DNA of 64,000 nucleotides from Bedellia somnulentella (GCA_963576735.1 OY755178.1:17546001-17610000); one strand, 5' to 3'; shown: positions 1 through 10,111, counted from the first letter of the stretch. Made by a program: numbers and translations. The notes: a model not told the origin generated them from the letters alone.

Positions 1-864
1 GTATGTAGTACATGTATGTATGTAGATCTTAAAAGCGGGCAATCAGAGCCTCCGAGTCAATGTTTACCTAGCCACTTTGGGTAGTTGCGGAGTTTTAAAT
101 GTATAGAGCCTGATAGTTTACGATGTCTTGTCTACTGTAGTGGCGTCCTATCGTTTTAGAAATATCTATTTGCTTTGCATGACAACCTCAAAAATAGAGA
201 AGGTAAAACTGAACAGTTTTTGCTTATTCTTGTCTAATGTCAATTCAATTTGCCAAATTTTCATCGCAATTTTTTTAAAGGTTTTCCATAGATTTATGTT
301 TAAAAACAGGTTCATCTTGCGCATACGTTCAATTTTTGGATATAGCTGTCCACAAGTCATACAAACCGAATCGCCATTTGCAACTAGCTTCGTACATAGA
401 GGAAGTCATTTGCAGACATAACTATTAAAACAAACATCCACGCTCGTTTAGATTATACTGAATAGGTCATTCATCGGTTCCTTTTACTGCGCACCGGAAA
501 CGGCGTGCCGCGCCGGGGACTCTTCCTGCTCCTCTTTACGACTAATTTTGGCCGGGAGCTTTCTATGAATTGATAATCGGTGAAGTCACGTGACAACAAT
601 GGTTAGATGCAAGTTAATATATTTATTACTGGGTCGAACAAGGTAGGATAAGGACTATCGGTAGAATGCGCTTTGAGCTTTAAGCCTAACAAAATAAAAA
701 TAAATCTTATTTCTCTATCCATCGCCATAATGTAACTTTGATTATGTAAACTGTTTTTTTATATATTTTTTATAACACACATAAAGCGTCGTTGGTTACT
801 AGGCCACTATTTTCTGTCTATTAGATAACACCAATATTCCTAAAGAGTAGGCTGAGAACTTCTA

Positions 865-866
<2 letters not shown>
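1..866. other. AT-rich stretch, nothing recognised
   Basis: No splice-bounded coding exon, transposon end or RNA gene was seen. The first 25 bases are a TATG-rich run of the kind that ends RTE and SINE copies, so an element may stop at the window edge. A GC-richer patch near 485-560 has no recognisable content. Confidence 0.4.

Positions 867-903
<37 letters not shown>
867..903. repeat. (TA)n microsatellite
   Basis: Uninterrupted alternating T and A of about 36 bases. A second TA/TATT-rich run follows at about 981-1033 and merges into the tail of the SINE next to it. Confidence 0.9.
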
Positions 904-905
<2 letters not shown>

Positions 906-1033
906 TTAAATTGTGCATTTACTTACATAATCCTCACGCTTCTCATACTTTCATAAATGTAGAATGCTCGTACACTCGGTAATATATACATATACATACT
1001 TATACATATATATTTATATATATATATATATAG

Positions 1034-1266
1034 ATATACTCACACAGCTATAAATCCCAAAAAGGGGTAGCCAGAGCTTTAAAGCCAGTAACTACTCAGC
1101 CACATTTGGAATTGATAGGGGACAAGGTGTTAGAAATAAAGTATCATTGGTGATGGGTCTCCAACCACATCGCCCAAAAACCGCTTAAAAAAGTCCTATA
1201 CCCTTAGTTGCCTCTTTCGACACTCGTGGGTAGAAAGGGGTAGTGACATTCGAAGAACTACACGAC
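1034..1266 (-). mobile_element. SINE A copy, near full length, reverse orientation
   Basis: Reads, in + orientation, from the tail block (CTCACACAGCTATAAATCCC) through the shared core (GGTGATGGGTCTCCAACC) to the 5' module (GTAGAAAGGGGTAGTG). This is the same 230-250-bp family repeated at least fifteen times in the window. The TA-rich left flank is its decayed microsatellite tail. Confidence 0.8.
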
Positions 1267-1904
1267 TATTGGCAATACGTACTCAATAGAATAAATTCCC
1301 TTTCGTATAGCTGCGTTTATAAATAAACTCCCGTGTAAATGATACAGCAGTGATTAAGCCGCGTAATATAATTTACGCGCAATGCAAAGGGCAGCGTGAA
1401 GTGAAAGTGATTTAGCACCGCACGATGTTTGCGTAAAACGAATTGGCGCCCACGCCGGGATGTGTTTCGTGGTTGGAGATATTTTAACGTTATAATGTCT
1501 TATTTTAATTACTTATAAACTTCATGCACGAAAATCTTCCCGTTCAGAATCGATTCAAATCCAATGGTTGTTAAGCAATTCTGTATTTTACTGAAACAAA
1601 GTAGGCTAATTTATATTATAAAGTAGTCAATGATAAAAGAGAAGATCTAAAGGGAACGTATACCAATATTTTTAAACAAAAACATGTAACATTCTGATCA
1701 CGCCTATAGTTTAGTCCAATTAAAAATAAGACTAAAAATCCAACTGCATAGAAATGGGGATGCAAAAGACGAATCAAGAAGTAATTCAGTTACTATTTAT
1801 AGGTACAATCATAGTCAAGGTATTCAGTAGCATACCATGTCCAATCAATTGTTGATTTTATTGATAGAGGACTTAGTATCACAATCATACATAGTAATAC
1901 ATAC
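1267..1904. other. No recognised feature
   Basis: AT-rich sequence without open frames or repeat ends that I recognise. Confidence 0.35.
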
Positions 1905-1994
1905 GACGTGATAGCTCAATGAGTAGAACACCGGTTAACGTGCAAGCGACTAGTGTTCTAATCCCGGGTCGGGCCTATTAGATTTGTATTGTAT
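1905..1994 (+). mobile_element. SINE B, tRNA-like head half of a copy split by a LINE
   Basis: The head carries a pol III A-box-like TGATAGCTCAATGAG and a B-box-like GTGTTCTAATCCC, as in the tRNA-derived heads of the other SINE B copies. It stops at TTGTATTGTAT (1984-1994). The same 11 bases recur at 5406-5416, where the body of the same SINE resumes. So this head and the body at 5406-5700 are one SINE interrupted by the RTE LINE. Confidence 0.8.
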
Positions 1995-4900
1995 ACATAA
2001 ATACATACATATTCTCACGCCGTTAGTTCCCATTGGGGTAGGCAGAGACTATCGATCGCCACTTTGTACGATCCTGGCAAACCTCTCTGGCTTCGTTTAC
2101 ATCCATCAATCTTTTCATACATGCTCTTTTATTCTTCATACTGCGGACACCTGCCTTTTTGAGCACATTTTCTATTTGATACAAATGTGTCCTCCGTGGT
2201 CGTCCTCTACTAACATTACCTTCCACATTGGCTCTATATATCTCTTTCACCAATTTACTGTCATCCATCCTCTCTATGTGCCCAAACCATCTCAACATTC
2301 CTTTTTCTATCTTTCTTACAATATCATCTTTTACACCACACCTTTCACGAATCACATCATTCCTCACACGATCACATAACCTTACATTACACACTTTTCT
2401 GAGGGATCTCATTTCTACTGCATTCACTCTACTTTCATGCTTCTTCTGCCACACCCAACATTCACTGCCATACATAAGCGTAGGAACGAGGACAGCATCA
2501 TGCACAGCCATTCGGGCCTTTTCAGACACCGACTGACTAGACATTAGACTATCCAGTGCTCCATTTACCGCATTACCCTTTTTCACTCTTCTCTCGATAT
2601 CTTCATCACACTTTCCATCCCTAGTAAACAAACTTCCCAAAAATACAAACTCTTTCACTTGTTCCACTTTCTTACCATTAATCTCAATCACGCATTCGGT
2701 CATATTCACCTCTCTCTCAAAAACCATAGTTTTTGTTTTATCCACATTCACCCTCATTCCCTTTTTTTCAAAAGACGCACATGCAATATTCATCATCTCT
2801 TGCAGCTCTTCCACCGATGATGCAAGTAGCACTTGATCGTCGGCATATAAGAGGCATTTGATGATGAATCCACCCATTCTCAATCCATAATCACTTTCAC
2901 GCAACTCTGTTAAACAGTCATCCATGAACAAGTTGAAGAGCCACGGGGAAGCTACACAACCCTGCCGGACACCCCGAGAGATCCCGAACCAGTCAGTATT
3001 TTCCCCGTTTACTCTCACACATGCACTGGAATCCTCATAGAGTGATACCAGTGCACGTATAAGTCGACTCCCCAAACCGAACTTGGATAACACCTCCCAT
3101 AAACACTTTCTTACCACCCTATCATACGCCTTCTCTAAATCAATGAAGGAGCAATACACCTTTCGGTTCTTAGCTAAGAACTTTTCGGTGATGCTCCTTA
3201 AAGAGAAGATTTGGTCCATACATCCCATTCCCTTTCTAAATCCTGCTTGCACATCCCAAATTTTATCATCCGTTTCATTCATCACTCTTTCAATCAAAAC
3301 CTTTGCATACAATTTACCGACAATGCTGAGTAGGCTAATTCCACGGTAGTTTCTAGCCTCCTGGTGTGACCCCTTTCCTTTATATAAAGGCACAATTACC
3401 GCTTTGCACCAGTCTTGTGGCAGTTTGCCACTCGACCAGCATTTTTGGAAAAGGAAGTACAACCAGGAAGCCACCACCCCTTTACCAGCCCTCAGCATTT
3501 CAGTGTTTATCCTGTCATACCCTGCCGCTTTCCCTAGTTTCATACTTTTCATTGCTTTCATTATTTCTTCCATACTGATCTCACTGTCACTAAAGTCACC
3601 CATAACGTCGTTCCAATCAACATTACTGCTGATTGGCGAAGAAATGGATGAATCCTCTTTTTCAAAGAGTCCCTCAAAATAGTTCTTCCATACTCGTCTT
3701 ATGCTACTTTCATCCGTCGCCAATTCACCCTGTTCATCTCTCACAACATTCACTCTAGTGTTTTGGGAAACTCCCTTTTCTTTCCGGATATATTTCCAGA
3801 ACAACTTTTGGTTATTCCGGAAATTATCAGAGAGTTTCCTCTCACACCATTCTATCAGATCACGCTTTTTCTTTTCTATTTTCTTCTTAACCTCATTCTT
3901 AACTCTCTTATATTCATCTTCACTGTTCTTCACTACATCATCTGTTACTCTCGCATCCATTCGTTTACTAGCTTTAATCGCTAGTAAATCTAACCAAGCT
4001 TTCTTCTTATCTCCAACTGCCTCTTTCACATCTTTATCCCACCAACTTGTTGGTGGTCTATTTGTTCTTTTACTCAATCCACATACTTCCGTCGCACATT
4101 CAACCATTGACGATTTGAGCACATCCCATACTTCTTCTATTTCCAATTCATCCTTCATCTCCACGCAACTTAGCCTGTCGTCCAATTTCTTCATATATTC
4201 ATCTCTAATATTTTCATCCTCTTCCAATTTCTCCACTTTTATCCTCGCAAATTCAGTTGTCGACACTTTGGCCCTGTGACGCCAACGCGTGCACAGTCCC
4301 CTTAATCGTGATATCACGAGAAAGTGGTCTGTGCCAACGTTAATGCCCCTATGGACTCTGGTGTCAACAACCTTTGCTCTTAGCCTTTCATCCACTATCA
4401 CAAAATCTATCAAACTTCTCTCGCTTCCTCTCTGTCTAGTATACATATGGATATCTTTGTGTTCAAACAACGTGTTCGTAACACAAAGATTCCTCTCCAA
4501 ACATACATCAATCACTTTCTCACCATTCTCGTTCACTCTTTTATCACCAAACTTTCCTAAAACTCTTTCACAACCGTTGCGTGACACACCAACCCAACCA
4601 TTAAAATCTCCTAACATAACAATTTTCTCATTTTCATCACACCCATTCGCAACATCGTCTAACAGATTCCAAAACTCCTCCCTCTCGGATAGTGATCTGG
4701 ACATGTCCGGAGCATACACGCAAATTATGCGCATCCGGACAAGCCCTACCTTCACCTTTATCCATAGGAGCCTTGGACTCACACACGCATAATCTTTCAT
4801 GCACTTAGCCATCCTTTCAGATATCAGAAGTCCCACGCCTTGGCAAGCTCTATCACTCTCGGCAACTCCCGACCAGATAGCTGTAAATGGGCCAAGTTGT

Positions 4901-5405
4901 GAAACCTCTTTTCCCTTGCGCTTCGTTTCATTTACACACAGAAAATCTAGTTTTCTTTCTTCCATAATCAAACATACTTCATCTAATTTTTCATGCATCC
5001 CTCCACACACATTCATCGTACTAAAGCGGGTCTCTTTAGCCCACTTTTCGCCCCGTGAGGAACCACGGCGTGATGAGTGGCGAGCCACATCGCCGCCACC
5101 GCGTTTAATTGTAGTTTCTAAACACATTCGGTTCCCACGTAAAGCAAGGGAAATATACTGTCCGCCTAGCCAGAGCCCCGCTTGACTAGGTAAGGTTATT
5201 TAGTACCCGGAGTGCACCAAGCTCCGGGACGGCGGCACGCTAACGACCAGGCTCACCCCTGGCCACGCATCCCTCGGCACGGCAGACCTTGGATTGGTGT
5301 AAGGGCGAAGATGAAAAAAAGCCCTTTTCCCTTAGTCGACTTCTACGACAACCACGGGAAGAGATGGGGTAGTGCTATTCTATGCCGACACTACACAGCA
5401 CGCAA
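1995..5405 (-). mobile_element. Complete RTE-type LINE, 3.4 kb
   Basis: The element is bounded by the 11-bp target duplication TTGTATTGTAT (1984-1994 and 5406-5416), so both ends are defined. On the minus strand it starts with a ~80-base 5' module containing GTGTAGTGTCGGC, which is also the 5' end of SINE A. A short leader and a single 1034-codon frame follow. The 3' end is a short stem (CCCC-AAT-GGG), then CTAACGGCGTGAG and an ATGT-type tail. A single ORF with an APE-type endonuclease and reverse transcriptase, ~3.3-kb length and a short-unit tail fit the RTE clade. Five 3'-end fragments of the same family occur elsewhere in the window (16766, 19840, 21890, 24515, 47768). Clade is inferred by motif, not by a tree. 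Confidence 0.85.
2023..5127 (-). CDS. RTE-like endonuclease/reverse transcriptase polyprotein, apparently intact
   Basis: The 1034-residue protein carries out target-primed reverse transcription of its own RNA at a nicked chromosomal site. The first ~275 residues form an APE-like endonuclease with the expected catalytic positions visible: N39, E67, GDFN at 173-176, D241 and the D267-H268 pair. The reverse transcriptase spans roughly 490-830, with FIDLEKAYD at 661-669 (motif A), a GVRQGCVASPWLFN block at 719-732 and YADD at 761-764 (motif C). The C-terminal part holds the LRWFGHIERMDD and GRPRR motifs seen in insect RTE proteins. No stop or frameshift interrupts it. The first ATG is used because the leader upstream is only about 280 bases; a start at a later Met near residue 38 is possible. 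It overlaps no host gene. Many spurious antisense frames exist and are not genes. Confidence 0.88.
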   Translation of the reverse strand: MCLETTIKRGGGDVARHSSRRGSSRGEKWAKETRFSTMNVCGGMHEKLDEVCLIMEERKLDFLCVNETKRKGKEVSQLGPFTAIWSGVAESDRACQGVGLLISERMAKCMKDYACVSPRLLWIKVKVGLVRMRIICVYAPDMSRSLSEREEFWNLLDDVANGCDENEKIVMLGDFNGWVGVSRNGCERVLGKFGDKRVNENGEKVIDVCLERNLCVTNTLFEHKDIHMYTRQRGSERSLIDFVIVDERLRAKVVDTRVHRGINVGTDHFLVISRLRGLCTRWRHRAKVSTTEFARIKVEKLEEDENIRDEYMKKLDDRLSCVEMKDELEIEEVWDVLKSSMVECATEVCGLSKRTNRPPTSWWDKDVKEAVGDKKKAWLDLLAIKASKRMDARVTDDVVKNSEDEYKRVKNEVKKKIEKKKRDLIEWCERKLSDNFRNNQKLFWKYIRKEKGVSQNTRVNVVRDEQGELATDESSIRRVWKNYFEGLFEKEDSSISSPISSNVDWNDVMGDFSDSEISMEEIMKAMKSMKLGKAAGYDRINTEMLRAGKGVVASWLYFLFQKCWSSGKLPQDWCKAVIVPLYKGKGSHQEARNYRGISLLSIVGKLYAKVLIERVMNETDDKIWDVQAGFRKGMGCMDQIFSLRSITEKFLAKNRKVYCSFIDLEKAYDRVVRKCLWEVLSKFGLGSRLIRALVSLYEDSSACVRVNGENTDWFGISRGVRQGCVASPWLFNLFMDDCLTELRESDYGLRMGGFIIKCLLYADDQVLLASSVEELQEMMNIACASFEKKGMRVNVDKTKTMVFEREVNMTECVIEINGKKVEQVKEFVFLGSLFTRDGKCDEDIERRVKKGNAVNGALDSLMSSQSVSEKARMAVHDAVLVPTLMYGSECWVWQKKHESRVNAVEMRSLRKVCNVRLCDRVRNDVIRERCGVKDDIVRKIEKGMLRWFGHIERMDDSKLVKEIYRANVEGNVSRGRPRRTHLYQIENVLKKAGVRSMKNKRACMKRLMDVNEAREVCQDRTKWRSIVSAYPNGN

Positions 5406-5700
5406 TTGTATTGTATGACATATGTAAAGACATAGGTGTGGTTAATTTATCATGGTTGTTAACGGTGAGGGAAAACATCGTGAGGAAACCCACATGACTG
5501 AGTTGTACTTAGTCATGTGACAGTGTATTCTTACAAAACGGCGATAGGCCTGCCCCTATCACGTGAGTACACTGTCCATGCAAAACGTGGGTACTCTGAA
5601 CACCAGGTGACAAAGTCACGTGATGTTCAGAAGTATTAGTACCTCTGCCAACCCCTTCGGGGATATTCGGCGTGAACGTTTATATTATATGTTATGTTAC
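5406..5700 (+). mobile_element. SINE B, body half of the copy split by the LINE
   Basis: Starts at the right target duplication and continues with the conserved SINE B body (GGTTAATTTATCATGG, GTGAGGAAACCCACATG, CTGCCCCTATCACGTGAG). It ends with the 3' module CCCCTTCGGGGATATTCGG and a TTATG-type tail. Together with 1905-1983 it rebuilds a full-length SINE. Confidence 0.9.
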
Positions 5701-6086
5701 ATAGACTGCCATAATCGTTACCCTTCATTTTGAATTCGCCGTATTGGGTTTAAAGATTGACAAAGATTTAGAATAATAGATTTTTCAGCTACTTTGATGT
5801 GTTCAGAAAAGGTTGCCACATTATATTTAGGTTGTGATAAATTCCAGCCAGTTGCCATGGCTCAATCATTATTGCGCCCATAGTCGTCATTATACCTTTT
5901 GCCCTAACCGCGATAAGAAATAGTGTACTGCTTTGTAAAGTTGGCCTAAACAGTTAATTTGAGTTTAGTGTCGTCTGCTTACAGTAGCACTAATATAGTT
6001 CTTCCCGCGGGTGTAGTAACCAACCTAGGATCTTTAGGGCTTTGTAAGTGCTGAGCGATGCGATTGGATACATACATGACCAACCA
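5701..6086. other. No recognised feature
   Basis: AT-rich; no coding frame or repeat end recognised. Confidence 0.35.
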
Positions 6087-6205
6087 AACTTCATTTTACA
6101 ATCTTTTCCCCACTTAACTTCCACATGGGGCTGAAAAATTTCTTATTCTTAAGCTCTGGCAACCCCTTTTTACGATTTATGGCCGTGAGTATCGGCAGTT
6201 AATTT
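6087..6205 (+). mobile_element. SINE A 3' fragment, diverged
   Basis: Contains ATCTTTTCCCCACTTAACTT, AAGCTCTGGCAACCCC and GGCCGTGAGTAT in family order, but lacks the 5' module and most of the tail. Confidence 0.65.
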
Positions 6206-6399
6206 AAATGTGAACGTATAAATAAATTTTTGATTACCACCCACACGATGTCGATGTTTTTTTTCTAAACAAGGCTTTGAAGCTAAACAATAGCACAATA
6301 AACCTTCTTTTGTACTCAAATTAGTCTCATTGTTATTTTAATTCATAGTCATTGATTAGAATTCCTAATGATGTGAATACAAAGTTTTTTTGTAAGATA

Positions 6400-6660
6400 C
6401 ATACATACATACATACATATGCTCACGGCTATAAATCCCTAGAAGGGGTAGCCAGAGCTAAGGAATTGGAAATTCCTCAGCCACGTTTGGAAATTTTAGT
6501 GGGGAAAAGATGGTAAAATAAAGGTTTTCGGTGATGGGTCTCCAACCGCATCGCCCAAAAATCCCTTAAAAGCCCCAATACCGTTAGTCGCCTCTTACGT
6601 AAACCCACCGGAAGAAATGGGGTAGTGCTATTCTAAGCCGACACTACGCAGCAAAATAAA
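6400..6660 (-). mobile_element. SINE A, full length, with 11-bp target duplication
   Basis: The (CATA)n tail lies at the left, followed by CTCACGGCTATAAATCCC, the core and the 5' module ending GCCGACACTACGCAGC. It is flanked by TTTGTAAGATA at 6389-6399 and 6661-6671, a direct sign of target-primed insertion. Confidence 0.92.
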
Positions 6661-6818
6661 TTTGTAAGATAAATTTGTGATAAGAAATCCATACGTTAAA
6701 CTCACTGCGCAGTTTAATCATAAGATGTATTTTGTTGGGGAAGTTTGATAGTAGTTGCTTAATTAAATTGTGTAAATTAGTACTTCTGCTACTATCCGGA
6801 GGAAGGCATCGTTTTAGA

Positions 6819-6964
6819 CTTACGCCCGATTTCTGAATTGAGTATTCCAGCTGAGAACAACTTAAGTATCGTTCTGTCGCATTGAAATCTTAACAACTGA
6901 ATAAGACAAAACGATACTTAAGTCGTTCTCAGCTTGAATACTCAATTCAGAAATCGGGCGTTAG
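6819..6964. mobile_element. Foldback MITE, 146 bp
   Basis: Near-perfect palindrome: the left arm starts CGCCCGATTTCTGAATTGAG and the right arm ends with its complement. The arms are about 55 bp each and the loop is about 35 bp. A single arm of the same element (one half, slightly diverged) is at 52515-52557, showing a dispersed family. No coding capacity. The superfamily is not clear. Confidence 0.8.
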
Positions 6965-7225
6965 AATTAAAAAAATCTTGCATTTAAGTCTCAAGGATAC
7001 CTACCACCGTTTATTGAACTGAATGAGACGAAGTCGAGCAAAGCTCTTATACGCGGGTAGGCCTCTTCTTTGTGATCGAACTCATCTGGAACTGCTCGAC
7101 CGATTTCAACCAAATTTGGCACAGTGATCAAGTGGACATTGCTAATTAGTATAGGTTCGCACGTCGTGATCGAACGTACCATTGAGGAATAATCACCGAA
7201 AAACTATTTTTCCATTGAAGTAACA
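6965..7225. other. Possible repeat remnant
   Basis: Contains CTCGACCGATTTCAACCAAA, a phrase common in lepidopteran dispersed repeats. A loosely similar block occurs at about 51900-52060. No ends could be set. Confidence 0.3.
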
Positions 7226-7477
7226 TAACATACATACATACATATACTCACGGCTATAAATCCCTTAACGGGGTAGCCAGAGCCTTGGAATAAGAAATTC
7301 CTCAGCCACTTTTGGAAGTTGATTGGGGAAAAGATGGTAATAATAAATATTTTTGGTGACGGGTCTCCAACCACATCGCCCAAAAATCACTTAAAAAGCT
7401 CCTATACTCTTAGTCGCCTCTTACGATCACCCACGGGTAGAAATGGGGTAGTGTTATTCTAAGCCGATACTACACGG
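7226..7477 (-). mobile_element. SINE A, full length, reverse orientation
   Basis: (CATA)n tail, CTCACGGCTATAAATCCC, GGTAGCCAGAGCCTTGG, core and 5' module ending GCCGATACTACACGG. It abuts a reversed SINE B fragment. Confidence 0.88.
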
Positions 7478-7487
7478 AAAGTATCAT

Positions 7488-7678
7488 AAACATAAACGTT
7501 CACGCTGAATATCCCCGAAAGGGTTGGCAGAGGTACTAATACTTCTGAACATCACGTGACTTTGTCACCTGGTGTTCAGAGTACCCACGTTTGCATGGAC
7601 AGTGTACTCACGTGATAGGGGGCAGGCCTATCGCCGTTTTGTACGAATACACTGTCCCATGACTAAGTACACTACGTC
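7488..7678 (-). mobile_element. SINE B 3' half, reverse orientation
   Basis: Starts with the complement of the tail and 3' module (ACGTTCACGCTGAATATCC) and runs to the middle of the body (ACTGTCCCATGACTAAGTAC). The tRNA-like head is missing, as expected of a 5' truncation. Confidence 0.85.
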
Positions 7679-8414
7679 ACCGTCACCGTCCATTGAAGTC
7701 TATAGAAAAAAGTTAATAATTTCTTATTTAGAGCGCGGCGCGGCTAATGCTTAAGACCTCCTGCACAGATAGTAAGAAGACTGAGGTTTACCTAACCCGC
7801 TCTGCTGAATTCATTTAAATCGCATTTTGTATTGAAGTCTTAGTTTTGTAATACATAATGAAAACGTAGCAGTAAGATTATCTACTTACGTATGTAATTC
7901 CATATATATTTCATTTACCTACCACATAAATGAATAGCCAGAAGCACCATCAGTATTTCTCAGTATTGCCAAGCAAGCATCGCGTTACTTGTATGAAAAC
8001 GTGGTCTACACAATTTCTACAGCAACATATTTAGCTTCGTAATGGAACTATTCAGACAAATGGTTTTACGGCTGTGCTGAAACTCGGTAACGTTTCCATT
8101 TGCTGTCAGCTACAGACTGAGTTTAAAATTAGTGTATTAACTAGGCTTTGCTTCGAATAATTAACATGTATAATTACGTATTCTCGTTTCGTTTTGTAAT
8201 GGGAAGGTGATATTTTACGTACCCTGTCTCTTGTCTAAATAAATAAACATTTACATTAGTAAATTTAATCTTGTATGCCTATTTACCCCAATTCCATAAC
8301 CCAAAAAAATATCAATTTGATGTTAAAATTGTTTCTTGTTGTGACTGTCTCATCCAAGTATGAAGAACAGAGCTAAAAAAAACCATCATAAATTACAAAA
8401 AGTAGGAATTAGTG
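7679..8414. other. No recognised feature
   Basis: AT-rich; no exon-like or repeat-like content recognised. Confidence 0.35.
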
Positions 8415-8548
8415 CTGGTGTCACTATCCTTTATTTTACGATCTTTTCCCCACTCAATTTCCAAATGTGGCTGAGGAATTTATAATTCCTTAGCTCTGGC
8501 TACCTCTTCTAGGTAATTATAGCCGTGAGTATATGTCTGTATGTATGT
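8415..8548 (+). mobile_element. SINE A 3' fragment
   Basis: Contains ATCTTTTCCCCACTCAATTT, TTAGCTCTGGCTACC, ATAGCCGTGAGTATATG and a TATG tail. It is 5' truncated. Confidence 0.8.
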
Positions 8549-8582
8549 CACTATCCAATTTCTTCCCATGATTGATTGGTTA

Positions 8583-8740
8583 GAGGCGCCTTAGGGTATT
8601 GGGGCTTCTTAAAGATTTTTTAGGAGAACAATCTTTATTTTACTATCCCCACTCACCTTTTAAAAGTGGTTGTGGAATTTCTTATTGTGAACAAGCTACC
8701 CTTCTAGCGATTTATAGCCGTGAGTATATGTATGTATGCA
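8583..8740 (+). mobile_element. SINE A fragment, diverged
   Basis: Begins in the middle of the family sequence (GGCGCCTTAGGGTATTGGGG) and ends with GATTTATAGCCGTGAGTATA and a TATG tail, with internal losses. Confidence 0.75.
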
Positions 8741-9700
8741 AGAAATCTGATTCAGGATTGATCGAGTTTTAGCAGCCCATACATCTACATTCAACGAACA
8801 GAAATACCCACAAATGTTGGACTAAAACAGTACTCTCGCCTAACTATAACCAAAACAAAAAAAAAAAAACGAGGCGAGTCAATACTATAGTAGTTAGTTT
8901 CAAAATAATTGGAGCACTACTCGTGCCGATCGAATAGTATCGTTAGCAACCGCAGGCTCCGAACATCACCGTTACGAAGCCCGCTTTTCAATAGCAGCCT
9001 TTGTGTCGATCAACGAAGATTACATGCCGGCTAGACTCGTGCGGTACAGTACGGGAACTCTAGTATCGTTGTAGGAGAGTCATATTTTAGATATCACTTT
9101 CATACCGTCCCTGAAGGGGTAGCGGAAATATTTATTCTTCTGAGCATTGTGGGACAATTTTATTATGATTTTAGAAAAAGAGATAATGATCTTCTCAACG
9201 AGTCATCAAGTTTATAAGCATAATATTATCTCGGGGAAATATTTAACCCAACTATTTGGGTAAAAAAACTATAACTGAAAGTAATATCTGCTTTTCTCTT
9301 ATAAAATAATTAATTTTATTCAAGCCAGAGCGGTTTTACAGGATTGTGCAAAGTGACGATCATTACTGACTTAATTTAATTCATCTTCTTCATTGCTCAA
9401 AGTCTCCATACTGTAGTCGCCTATAAATCGTAGTCTTCACTGTTGCTATTAAAACAGTTCCGTTACTATAACCTTTATTCAAGCCTTCCTCATAGTGTAT
9501 TCAACTGGCACAATAATTAATTGGTGCCCGAAGCATCACATCCATCATGATTTATTTGTATTGACTGTCATGTGATGTGCCATCTGAACAAATTATTCTT
9601 ATCACTTACCCGAACAGAGATTAATTCGTTTCATAAATCTATGTGAAAGGCTGTTCATATTTTTAAATTATAAAGTGGGACTTTGGGAAATGTATTTGTA
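8741..9700. other. No recognised feature
   Basis: Mixed-composition sequence with an A-run at about 8855-8869. No exon, RNA gene or repeat end recognised. Confidence 0.35.
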
Positions 9701-9701
9701 A

Positions 9702-9931
9702 CTAGCGGGCCGCCCTGGTTTCGCACGGGTCCACTTTCAGGCGACAAGTGTGTACGGGACGCCCGCAGGCTCGCGACCGGTGATCTCCACTCGAAAGCAA
9801 TGCTGGCGTCTGTGGTCCCTCATCGAAATGTGCGCCCCATCCACCTCCATTTTCTCAGTGCGAACTGGAGTCTGCTGGCATCGGTTCCACAGGTCCGCGT
9901 TCCGGATTGTCGATGTCGTTGGCAAATATGA
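9702..9931 (-). pseudogene. LINE C-terminal fragment ending at a Helitron-like CTAG terminus
   Basis: On the minus strand the frame includes NADLWNRCQQTP and, in another frame, RKWRWMGRTF. These match the C-terminal LWxR...RKWRWxGH pattern of insect LINE proteins, but frames are broken. The block ends on the minus strand with CCGTGCGAAACCAGGGCGG then CCGCTAG|T, which is the 3' end type of the lepidopteran Helitrons described at 54927-56053. It could be a Helitron carrying a captured LINE fragment, or two adjacent relics. It is GC-rich relative to its surroundings. Confidence 0.4.
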
Positions 9932-10111
9932 TTATAGCATTGTAAAAATTGTATTACTTACCAACTACATGACTTGGAATTTAAAAGAAAAGCTTTTTAT
10001 CCATATGGTTGTCTGGTTACCATAATTTATGTTATACGTATGAACTTATGCATGTATATGTATAATGTTTATGCCGAGACGAAATTCACTCTTCCCTGCA
10101 AATTGCCCCCG

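Noticed and set aside
3701..4792. Long + strand frames over the RTE LINE (up to 192 codons)
   Set aside because: They are antisense shadows of the 1034-codon LINE protein; composition is serine/leucine/threonine-rich as expected for antisense of lysine/glutamate-rich code.
5328..5405. HDV-like self-cleaving ribozyme at the LINE/SINE A 5' end
   Set aside because: Some non-LTR elements carry one and a CTAAGGG motif is present. But the stem GTAGTGT/ACACTAC encloses only about 12 bases, leaving no room for the nested P2/P3 helices, so the fold does not fit.
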